In this document: positions 1-5,671 of the stretch, in pieces
How the letters are laid out: each line of letters opens with the position of its first letter
How positions within the stretch are numbered: position 1 is the first letter of the stretch
From: an uncultured Opitutia bacterium
Lineage (GTDB): Bacteria > Verrucomicrobiota > Verrucomicrobiae > Opitutales > UBA953
Length of the DNA stretch: 7,233 nt
Direction: 5' to 3'
NCBI GenBank assembly: GCA_903859115.1
Contig: CAIOLH010000100.1
Location: 1 to 7,233 of the forward strand
Program-made: the position numbers and the translations under genes
The notes under the pieces: generated by a model
Told to the model about the DNA's origin: nothing
Database searches by the model: none
The model's input: only the letters and a program-made list of their open reading frames with translations

Positions 1-1
1 A

Positions 2-964
2 TATGACTTCGGCGGTGGAACCTTCGACGTTACCTTAATCGAAGCCCAAGGTAATGATATTAACGTTATCTACCAAGATGGCGTACAACAACTAGGCGGA
101 AAAGACCTTGATACAGCACTGCTTAAAATAATCGGTGAAAAATTCCGTGCAAAAACCAGTGATGAATTTGATGCTGTCGATTGTAATTTCAGTAAACTGG
201 ATATCGAAAGTGCAAAGCATACTTTATCAACCAAAGATAAAACTCAAATTCGTCTGGTATCAGGTAAACATGGCCCGATTGTTATTGATTTAAGTCGCGA
301 CGAATTTGAGGCCAGCATCTCACATCTCGTGTCTCAAGCTGAAATGGCCTGTGAGAATGTGTTACGATGCGGAAAAGACGACCCCTCACAGTACGTTAAG
401 AAATCTGACATCAAAGAAATCTTTATGGCCGGCGGTACCTCACGCGTGCCCGCCATGCAAGCATCGGTAGAGAGATTATTCGGGAAAAAGCCTACCGTTA
501 AAAATCCTGATCAAGCCATAGCGCTAGGTGCCGCGATTTATGCTGCTATAAATACACAGGGTTTATCTGGTCTACAGAAAGCTGCCGTAGCCGATATTGA
601 TGTTTCACTGATTACGCCTCACTTCTTCGGAACTAGAGTCTTGGACAGCGAAACTGATGACCCTTACAATGATACTCTCATTGAAAAAGGTGAAAAGTTG
701 CCATTCAAAGTCACTAAGACATACTATACAGCCGGCAATAATCAAACGGGGGTTAACTGCGTTATTACTCAATCAGCTATCGCTGAACGTAACACGGAAT
801 TCGTTACTATAGTCAAGGAAGCGAATCTGCCATTACCTTCAGGACGCCCTGCAGGCCAACCCATCGAAGTTACTTATGAATATGATATTAATGGTACCAT
901 GCAATGTTCCTTTAAGGACATTCAAACTGGCCAAATAATAAAAATTGATATCAAGCCTAGTTAA
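2..964 (+). CDS. Hsp70/DnaK-like chaperone A, lidless, 5' end missing
   Basis: This is the C-terminal 320 residues of an Hsp70-family ATPase whose start lies left of the window. The open frame runs from base 2, so the ATG at 329 is only an internal methionine. The fragment opens in the phosphate-2 motif (YDFGGGTFDV), continues through the second half of the nucleotide-binding domain, and reaches the adenosine motif (FMAGGTSRVPAMQ) and GAAIYAA. The substrate-binding beta domain runs from ITPHFFG to the final IDIKPS. E. coli DnaK continues beyond the equivalent point (its ITIKAS) with an alpha-helical lid and tail. Here the stop codon falls at that point, so the lid is absent. Against the complete paralogue at 5672, about 64 of 120 residues after YDxGGGTFD are identical by hand count, with less identity in the beta domain. 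The TerB-like gene starts 5 nt downstream, so the two are probably co-transcribed. The family binds and hydrolyses ATP to control peptide binding. The client or partner here is unknown. Confidence 0.93.
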   Translation, partial: YDFGGGTFDVTLIEAQGNDINVIYQDGVQQLGGKDLDTALLKIIGEKFRAKTSDEFDAVDCNFSKLDIESAKHTLSTKDKTQIRLVSGKHGPIVIDLSRDEFEASISHLVSQAEMACENVLRCGKDDPSQYVKKSDIKEIFMAGGTSRVPAMQASVERLFGKKPTVKNPDQAIALGAAIYAAINTQGLSGLQKAAVADIDVSLITPHFFGTRVLDSETDDPYNDTLIEKGEKLPFKVTKTYYTAGNNQTGVNCVITQSAIAERNTEFVTIVKEANLPLPSGRPAGQPIEVTYEYDINGTMQCSFKDIQTGQIIKIDIKPS

Positions 965-969
965 TTACG

Positions 970-1986
970 ATGACATTCATTATTTTTTGGATAGTCATAG
1001 TTGTAATCGGAAAGATACTTGAGGTAATTGGTAACGCCGGTAAAGATACTTCCAGCAATAGCGGTTCGCCAGGTCCATCGGACGATGAAATAGCATCTGT
1101 AATTGCGACGAGTATGACCGTCGGTGCCTATTGTGCACTTGGGGACGGAAACCTAGATAATAGAGAAGTAGAAACCCTCAGAAGGTGGAAAAATGATTTC
1201 GTGAGCGAGTTTAAAGTCAGTATCCGTTCTAAAATCGATACGACTATGGAAAATGAGATTCGAGCCAGTTTTAACGGTGTATCGGAGCAACGCCTGCATA
1301 CAGCTTGTAGCAAACTCAAAGAAGTCGGAGATCCATTCAAAACTAAGACCATGGGTCTAGCCTTTGAAATAGTCGTTGCGGACCAAAAAATTGAACCATC
1401 GGAGATGGCCTGCCTTCATAAAATCGCACGTCTCATGGATATATCAGACACTAAATTCAAAGAACTGGAAGAAAAACATTTACACCCTATTCAACTTAAA
1501 GAGGCAACATCAGGACAATCTAGCGCAACAACTAATGAACAACTTCTAGGGATTAATCCTTCTTGGACCAAAGAAGAGAAACTAGCCAAGCTAACCTCAG
1601 AGTTCTCCAAATATAATGCACGTATGCAGACCATCCGTAACGATGAACAACGCGCACAGTGCCGTCGCATGCTTGAGATTATTGCTGCCATGCGTGAAGA
1701 GTTAACGACTGGCCGAAAGCCTTCTGCCGTAAATCAAACAACATCACAAGCTTCTTCCAATTCAACAGGACCGGTAATACCTGCACCCGTGGCATCCAAA
1801 GATGAATTATTCATAGGAATCAATCCTACTCTATCCCCCAAGGAAAAAATTTCGAAACTAGACGAAGAACAAAACCGGTGGGAAACGAGAATGAAAAATA
1901 ATTTAACACCTGCAGCAATGGCCAAGTGCGAGGATGCTCTTCAAACGATTCGCCGGTTACGTAATTTATATACGACTCAAATCTAA
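970..1986 (+). CDS. Membrane-anchored TerB-like protein with two degenerate J-like repeats
   Basis: This 338-residue protein has three parts. Residues 3-20 are a strongly hydrophobic segment, probably a membrane anchor, followed by a Ser/Gly/Pro-rich linker (about 24-38). Residues 40-170 look like a TerB-type all-helical domain, with two acidic helix starts typical of the family: GDGNLDNREVETL near 58-70 and ADQKIEPSEMACL near 137-149. TerB domains are known from tellurite-resistance and phage-defence modules and may bind metal at such acidic sites. The C-terminal part holds two related segments of about 55 residues (189-244 and 278-333), each opening with a (L/I)GINP.....KEK...KL pattern and ending in a helix. 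They are joined by a low-complexity Ser/Thr/Pro linker (about 246-277). The segments resemble J-domains in layout but lack HPD. The start follows the Hsp70-A stop by 5 nt with no visible Shine-Dalgarno site, suggesting translational coupling. The TerB assignment is by motif and pattern only. Confidence 0.8.
   Translation: MTFIIFWIVIVVIGKILEVIGNAGKDTSSNSGSPGPSDDEIASVIATSMTVGAYCALGDGNLDNREVETLRRWKNDFVSEFKVSIRSKIDTTMENEIRASFNGVSEQRLHTACSKLKEVGDPFKTKTMGLAFEIVVADQKIEPSEMACLHKIARLMDISDTKFKELEEKHLHPIQLKEATSGQSSATTNEQLLGINPSWTKEEKLAKLTSEFSKYNARMQTIRNDEQRAQCRRMLEIIAAMREELTTGRKPSAVNQTTSQASSNSTGPVIPAPVASKDELFIGINPTLSPKEKISKLDEEQNRWETRMKNNLTPAAMAKCEDALQTIRRLRNLYTTQI
1534..1701 (+). other. J-like repeat 1 of the TerB protein (protein domain)
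   Basis: This segment encodes residues 189-244 of the TerB-like protein. It begins LLGINPSWTKEEKLAKL, passes through a second helix (EFSKYNARM), and ends in an amphipathic helix (RRMLEIIAAMREEL). The order matches J-domain helices I, II and III, with LLGI in the place of the usual LG(V/I) opening. Where a J-domain has HPD after helix II, this copy has NAR. The similarity is by eye and the homology is an inference. Confidence 0.5.
1801..1968 (+). other. J-like repeat 2 of the TerB protein (protein domain)
   Basis: This segment encodes residues 278-333 and aligns with repeat 1 without large gaps. FIGINPTLSPKEKISKL matches LLGINPSWTKEEKLAKL, RWETRM matches KYNARM, and the closing helix (ALQTIRRLRNLY) matches LEIIAAMREEL. 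The HPD position is ETR. Internal duplication of the module is clear. Its relationship to J-domains is less certain than the duplication itself. Confidence 0.55.
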
Positions 1987-4900
1987 GGACTGATTAGATG
2001 CTGATCTAGTTGAGCATCCAGTCGCCTACGAAAGTTCTGTAAAGATCCATCATGCTTAATCCATCCATGTTCGTAGAGATCGGATAAGCGTAGGTGAATA
2101 ATACCATAACCTGCCCGACTCAGAACCGCTACCCTGTCGCGTTGTAAAAAGGGGTAATGATTATTAAGCGGATAGCCAGGCGAGCCATCAATTTCAACGT
2201 GTACGCCTTTACCGCTTACGGAATTAATTAAAACGAAATCCATTTTTTCCTGTCCACATGCCTTCACCGATGCATGCAATGTAATACCTGACTCACTTTG
2301 TCCTGGTGATCGTGATTGAATATATCTCAGCAGCTCTGAAGCTAAAAAATTCTTTGCCTCGCCAATAATTCCACTGGGATTAAACTTAGGGAAACTAAAT
2401 GCTCCAGCAGTCGAGTCGTTTAGATTAAGGTAACGCTTGAGTCTTTCGGCGTTTTTTGGTTCTTCCCCTAAAATAGCCACGGTGAATAAGCGCGCACGAC
2501 TTGTTGCCACGTTGAAACGATTCGGATTTTCATAATGCCCCTTGGCATAACGCGTGCCTACCCCGAGACCAAAGGTAAGTAGAATGATATCTCTTTCGTT
2601 GCCTTGCATCTCCTCTGGAGTTCCAACGATTAAATCTAGAACCTTGAAGCGACCCATAGTTTGCGAGCGAATTTCGGCCACCTGATCGCGTGTATAAGAC
2701 ACCACACCGACCGTTAGTGGTTGGTTCGTCTTTTGACCTACAAGTAGGCCGCCTGGTACAAAAGCCATGCCGTTCTCAATAGATGTTAAAATTTCAATTA
2801 CTTTGTCTACCTCAGCATCAACAATGCCAGCCTTGGGTCGACGTACACCACCGGTAATAATGACCTTAAAGGTACCCTTACCGAGATTCTTAGCGGTTTC
2901 GGTCATGACCTTGAGCCCTCCCCCGTCCGAGTAAAACTCCTCGCTCGTAAAGCCTGCCAGAGTCGGTCTCGAGCGAAAATGCTCGTCCAACATAACTTGT
3001 GGGAGTTGAGCAGAGTACGGACTTCTTAAAATCAAATCTAGAATCGAATGTTCCGTGACTAAAATACTCCGAGTCTTGGCAGTTTCATAAGAGACGGTCT
3101 CACAATGTCTCTCCCAGGATAAGCGCTCAAAATTCCGGTTAAGTGCGAATAAACCCGCAGCACCGAGTCCAAGCTGACGATCATCTCCCACCACACAAAA
3201 ACGTGTTCCGCGATAAAAAGCAGGTATTAATTCAGCGATATTCACCTGACTGGCTTCATCCACCAAGACCATGTCAAATAAACCTAACTCAAATGGAAAA
3301 ACTGTACTTAAGTCTTTAATCTCAGCCGCCCAGATGGGTAACGCCTTCAAGGCATCCGCAACTTTAGTTCGAGCAAAAATCGACTGCAGTCTAGAAGGCT
3401 TACGGAAAAAGAATACCTGTTTAAATTGCTGTAAGTCAGCAAGGTGCTCATTGGCCTTCGAAATTCGCACCATCTCAAGTTGCGTTTTAACCAACTCATT
3501 GCTGGTTTGTTCATAACTAGTACGCTTCACAGATAATAGTTTACGCACTTCCTCGATTTTCGGATCTAAACATGACTCGCTTTGCAATAACTCATGAGCG
3601 GCGTGTAAAGTCTTAACATACGCATCAACTTTTCGAATGACGGCGGCTTTATTATTTTCAGATAATAGCCATTTTCCACCTAACTCATGGGCCGTAAAAC
3701 TAAGCAAAGTTCTCAACTTTAATGCCTTGAATTTAGAAAGTCCTACGCCCTTCATGCGCGCCTGCTCTATCGTTTGTGCCATTTGCTCAATTAAATGAAG
3801 ATACTCAGCATCAATCACCGTCTTACCTGATAAACCTTGATCTATAAAATCGGTTTTCTGATAGTTTTGTGTATAAAAATCGCGGAAAGAAATTAATTGG
3901 TTAAGCGCTTCGGCTGAACGGATTGTTCCTTGTAGATAAAAATCGATGGTGTCTTCCAATGCATAGATTTCGGCCAGAGATTGCTCAACCTGCTTCCGCA
4001 GTCTATCGACACGACTATTTAAATCGTTAAATACTTTGGTAACACCCACATGATCTGCACGTGCAATCAGCTCTTCAATTTGAGCTTTCTGTTGTTTTCT
4101 TCCCTCGGTATCTGCGACGGCTAATGAGAGAGCCCCAGGACCCAAAATCTTGTCTACTTTTTCCTGCACCACACTCAGTGCAGCCTTTTTATTGGAGACT
4201 AAAAGTACCTTTTTACCCAATAAAATTGCCGATATGATCATCGCCGTAATGGTATGCGATTTACCCGTTCCTGGAGGCCCTTGAACATAACTAATCTCTG
4301 AAGCCCATGCGTCTGCAATCGCTTGCTTCTGAGGCTCAGAAAGAGACATCGGAATCAACGGTACTATACTATTATAAATCCTCGATCTCTCACTATCATC
4401 GCGTGAAATATCTACGTTCGTCTGCTCAATCGATGAGAGTAACAATTTTGCCAAAACCGGATTTTGCACACCTTCACCACCATGCTCGCCATTAGTTTGT
4501 TTTATTAACTTCGTGAGTGCCTGATAAGTGGTTACTTCGGATGGCTTCACGCCCACAAATAGAAACTGACAATTTATAACCTGTCCTTGGGTTGCGCCTG
4601 CTATTTGTTTAATTTGTAAAGGTGCAGGACAGTCACTTTGTTGAAATTGTAAGTTACTCAGCGCTGGAATTTGCACCGATAAAATGCCGTAAACAGCTTT
4701 TACCAGTGGAGCCCAATCACTGGGGACACTTTTAGTAGTTGCCGCTTCAATAAAAGACTCTGCCTCATTAATCGCTCTTAATAACTCCTTTGTAAATAGG
4801 ACGGGTGACTCAGTTTGGGCAGCAACATCACCCACCGTGTCTGCACCCGGTATGAGCATCGCGAGTAAATCATAATTTAACAACGTATCTTCATACTCAA

Positions 4901-5231
4901 ATTCCATGTCTACTGTGCCATCAGCCTCTATATCAATGGGCATGATAATGAGTGGACCCGCAACCTCGCGCTGCTTTCCCTCTAAGGTAATTTCTCCAGC
5001 AACGATTCCATAACCTAAGTAAACCCCAAGGTTTTCCTCTTTATCGATTTTTTGACGGGCTTGATCTAACCAGGTTTCCTGAGATAGCCCTGCATACTTA
5101 CTGAGTCCCAATCCAAAAATCGAAGGTACCCCAGCAGAAATAGTGCGGTTAAGACAATTCTCGAATCCGCCACGGAAGGATATCTTGCGAGACATATCCC
5201 GCAAATATCCAAGGTAATCGCTAACACGCAT
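1983..5231 (-). CDS. SF1 helicase (COG1112/DUF4011-like) with C-terminal Vsr/MTES_1575-like nuclease domain
   Basis: This 1082-residue protein is a predicted ATP-dependent nucleic-acid translocase fused to a nuclease. Residues 1-290 form an N-terminal region containing GPLIIMPIDIE (92-102), like the PLxLxPV motif of DUF4011-type helicases. Helicase motifs appear in order: Q-like LSEPQKQAI (297-305), Walker A GPPGTGKS (318-325), Walker B/II VDEASQ (657-662), III VGDDRQLG (681-688), IV LDEHFRSRP (748-756), V with MQGNERD (875-881), and VI FNVATSRAR (906-914). A long, mostly helical insertion (about 380-640) separates motifs I and II. Residues 955-1055 resemble a PD-(D/E)XK/Vsr-type nuclease: MDFVL with D998, VEIDG with E1013 and D1015, H1025, RDR (1031-1033), then GYGIIHLRLSDL. 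The start lies 8 nt after the small membrane protein's stop codon, with no clear Shine-Dalgarno site, so coupling is likely. All motifs look intact. Whether it acts on DNA or RNA cannot be read from sequence. Confidence 0.93.
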   Translation of the reverse strand: MRVSDYLGYLRDMSRKISFRGGFENCLNRTISAGVPSIFGLGLSKYAGLSQETWLDQARQKIDKEENLGVYLGYGIVAGEITLEGKQREVAGPLIIMPIDIEADGTVDMEFEYEDTLLNYDLLAMLIPGADTVGDVAAQTESPVLFTKELLRAINEAESFIEAATTKSVPSDWAPLVKAVYGILSVQIPALSNLQFQQSDCPAPLQIKQIAGATQGQVINCQFLFVGVKPSEVTTYQALTKLIKQTNGEHGGEGVQNPVLAKLLLSSIEQTNVDISRDDSERSRIYNSIVPLIPMSLSEPQKQAIADAWASEISYVQGPPGTGKSHTITAMIISAILLGKKVLLVSNKKAALSVVQEKVDKILGPGALSLAVADTEGRKQQKAQIEELIARADHVGVTKVFNDLNSRVDRLRKQVEQSLAEIYALEDTIDFYLQGTIRSAEALNQLISFRDFYTQNYQKTDFIDQGLSGKTVIDAEYLHLIEQMAQTIEQARMKGVGLSKFKALKLRTLLSFTAHELGGKWLLSENNKAAVIRKVDAYVKTLHAAHELLQSESCLDPKIEEVRKLLSVKRTSYEQTSNELVKTQLEMVRISKANEHLADLQQFKQVFFFRKPSRLQSIFARTKVADALKALPIWAAEIKDLSTVFPFELGLFDMVLVDEASQVNIAELIPAFYRGTRFCVVGDDRQLGLGAAGLFALNRNFERLSWERHCETVSYETAKTRSILVTEHSILDLILRSPYSAQLPQVMLDEHFRSRPTLAGFTSEEFYSDGGGLKVMTETAKNLGKGTFKVIITGGVRRPKAGIVDAEVDKVIEILTSIENGMAFVPGGLLVGQKTNQPLTVGVVSYTRDQVAEIRSQTMGRFKVLDLIVGTPEEMQGNERDIILLTFGLGVGTRYAKGHYENPNRFNVATSRARLFTVAILGEEPKNAERLKRYLNLNDSTAGAFSFPKFNPSGIIGEAKNFLASELLRYIQSRSPGQSESGITLHASVKACGQEKMDFVLINSVSGKGVHVEIDGSPGYPLNNHYPFLQRDRVAVLSRAGYGIIHLRLSDLYEHGWIKHDGSLQNFRRRLDAQLDQHLISP
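1988..2023. other. Imperfect stem-loop just past the TerB stop codon
   Basis: The bases GACTG (1988-1992) and GATGCT (1997-2002) are mirrored by AGCATC (2013-2018) and CAGTC (2019-2023). This gives an 11-bp stem with a 4-nt bulge (ATTA) and a 10-nt loop. It starts one base after the TerB stop codon and lies inside the last codons of the opposing helicase gene. No T-run follows on the + strand, so it is not a standard intrinsic terminator. It might stabilise the 3' end of the + transcript. It could also be chance, because the helicase tail here has the self-similar sequence LDAQLDQHL. Confidence 0.3.
2067..2369 (-). other. Vsr/MTES_1575-like endonuclease domain of the helicase (protein domain)
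   Basis: Residues 955-1055 of the helicase follow the pattern of the REase_MTES_1575/DUF559 branch of Vsr-like nucleases. There is an early helix with a conserved acidic residue (E958 in IIGEAKNF), then D998 in MDFVL, the E-x-D-G signature (E1013, D1015, G1016), a downstream histidine (H1025), a basic RDR helix (1031-1033), and the closing G(Y/W)xIxxxRxSDL strand. The candidate metal-binding residues are all present, so I expect an active nuclease. The boundaries are approximate. Confidence 0.7.
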
Positions 5232-5239
5232 GTGGCTGA

Positions 5240-5572
5240 TTAAAGCTTAGTCGACTCAGTGATCGCTGCATTAAGATCTTTAATCGATCCAGCTAACGCA
5301 TCACTCGAAGCTTTATAGGAATCGATAGATTCTTTGTGCTTAGAAATGATTTCAAAGAGCGCTCCGTAACTTTTAACCTCCGCTTCGGTCACAGCCCTTA
5401 TCTCGTCATTAATCTGGGTAGTAGAATTCTTAATTTGTGTGTTAGAATTCTTTATCTGATCAGAGAGGGCCTCTAATTTAAGGATAAATTGCTCAATTTT
5501 CTGGATGATTAAAATCAGACTAACGGTAAGTGACAGGAAAATGGCCAGTAGAATATAGGAATCGATTGTCAT
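5240..5572 (-). CDS. Small membrane-anchored coiled-coil protein, unknown function
   Basis: I do not recognise a named family for this 110-residue protein. Residues 6-24 (YILLAIFLSLTVSLILIIQ) form one strong transmembrane helix after a five-residue N-terminus. Lysines at 25 and 32 just after it suggest that the C-terminal part is cytoplasmic. Residues 25-110 are predicted helical and polar. A heptad pattern runs through QIKNSNT-QIKNSTT-QIND (39-56), consistent with a parallel coiled coil or oligomerisation stalk. There are no cysteines and no catalytic motif. It is the first gene of the leftward operon and its stop lies 8 nt before the helicase start, so it is probably made with the helicase. 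A plausible role, by inference, is to tether or oligomerise the helicase-nuclease at the inner membrane. It could also be a small membrane effector. No Shine-Dalgarno site is evident before the ATG. Confidence 0.82.
   Translation of the reverse strand: MTIDSYILLAIFLSLTVSLILIIQKIEQFILKLEALSDQIKNSNTQIKNSTTQINDEIRAVTEAEVKSYGALFEIISKHKESIDSYKASSDALAGSIKDLNAAITESTKL
5417..5458 (-). repeat. Two tandem 21-bp units encoding a heptad repeat
   Basis: Two consecutive 21-bp units within the coiled-coil gene encode QIKNSNT and QIKNSTT (residues 39-52). A third, partial unit (QIN) follows. Both units share the core AAGAATTCTA on the coding strand. The 21-bp length equals exactly one heptad, so copy-number change would lengthen or shorten the coiled coil without breaking the frame. 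Confidence 0.75.
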
Positions 5573-5574
5573 AA

Positions 5575-5617
5575 AATTAAACTGGTTTTAATTAAAAACT
5601 AATCAATATTTTAGTTT
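5575..5617. repeat. Nested AT-rich inverted repeats, possible operator
   Basis: Three overlapping dyads are visible. AATTAAA (5575-5581) pairs with TTTAATT (5587-5593). TTTTAATTAAAA (5586-5597) is a perfect 12-bp palindrome. AAACTAA (5596-5602) pairs with TTAGTTT (5611-5617) across 8 nt. The last ends 5 bp upstream of the + strand -10-like hexamer, where a bound regulator could block RNA polymerase. AT-rich sequence forms such dyads easily by chance, so function is unproven. Confidence 0.4.
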
Positions 5618-5622
5618 ATTTA

Positions 5623-5628
5623 TATAAT
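5623..5628 (+). promoter_or_regulatory. Candidate -10 box for the Hsp70-B/C operon
   Basis: The hexamer is a perfect TATAAT, placed to give a 5' leader of roughly 35-40 nt before the Hsp70-B start at 5672. The region 17 bp upstream (TAATCA, 5600-5605) is a poor match to the sigma-70 -35 consensus. The promoter would therefore be weak or activator-dependent if real. Confidence 0.4.
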
Positions 5629-5661
5629 AAAATCTCCTTGCCCGCAAATATGGGATTAATT

Positions 5662-5665
5662 AAGG
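5662..5665 (+). promoter_or_regulatory. Ribosome binding site (AAGG) of Hsp70-B
   Basis: AAGG sits 6 nt before the ATG at 5672 and supports that start. It is the only Shine-Dalgarno-like site I can see before any start codon in the window. The other genes start without one, close behind an upstream stop codon or after an AT-rich leader. Confidence 0.6.
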
Positions 5666-5671
5666 TTTTTT

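Larger units (their letters stand above)
5573..5671. promoter_or_regulatory. Divergent intergenic control region
   Basis: These 99 bp lie between the start codons of the leftward operon (coiled coil plus helicase) and the rightward Hsp70-B/Hsp70-C operon. They must hold the nearest promoters for both. The region is much more AT-rich than the flanking genes and is dense in palindromic AT tracts. A -10-like hexamer is visible for the + direction. No convincing -35/-10 pair stands out for the - direction. No classical CIRCE element or sigma-32 consensus was found by eye. Confidence 0.7.

Noticed and set aside
329..964. A short 211-residue gene starting at ATG 329
   Set aside because: The frame is open from base 2 and encodes Hsp70 sequence upstream of this ATG, so it is an internal methionine of a partial gene.
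1128..1925. Three short minus-strand open frames inside the TerB-like gene
   Set aside because: They are antisense to a convincing coding frame, show no recognisable motif or ribosome binding site, and look like shadows.
3271..4495. Two short plus-strand open frames inside the helicase gene
   Set aside because: They lie antisense to helicase motifs and have no family-like sequence.
970..5231. Direct assignment to the Shango or Mokosh defence systems
   Set aside because: Parts are similar in kind (TerB, SF1 helicase), but the visible gene set does not match. There is no kinase or PLD domain on the helicase and no Shango-type ATPase, and there are Hsp70 genes that those systems lack.
5417..5458. 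CRISPR-like or mobile-element repeat
   Set aside because: The repeat units are in frame, 21 bp long and encode a heptad. There are no spacers and no terminal inverted repeats or transposase.
5641..5654. Hairpin CCC-gcaaatat-GGG in the Hsp70-B leader as a riboswitch or thermosensor
   Set aside because: The stem is only 3 bp and does not pair with the AAGG site in any way I can see.
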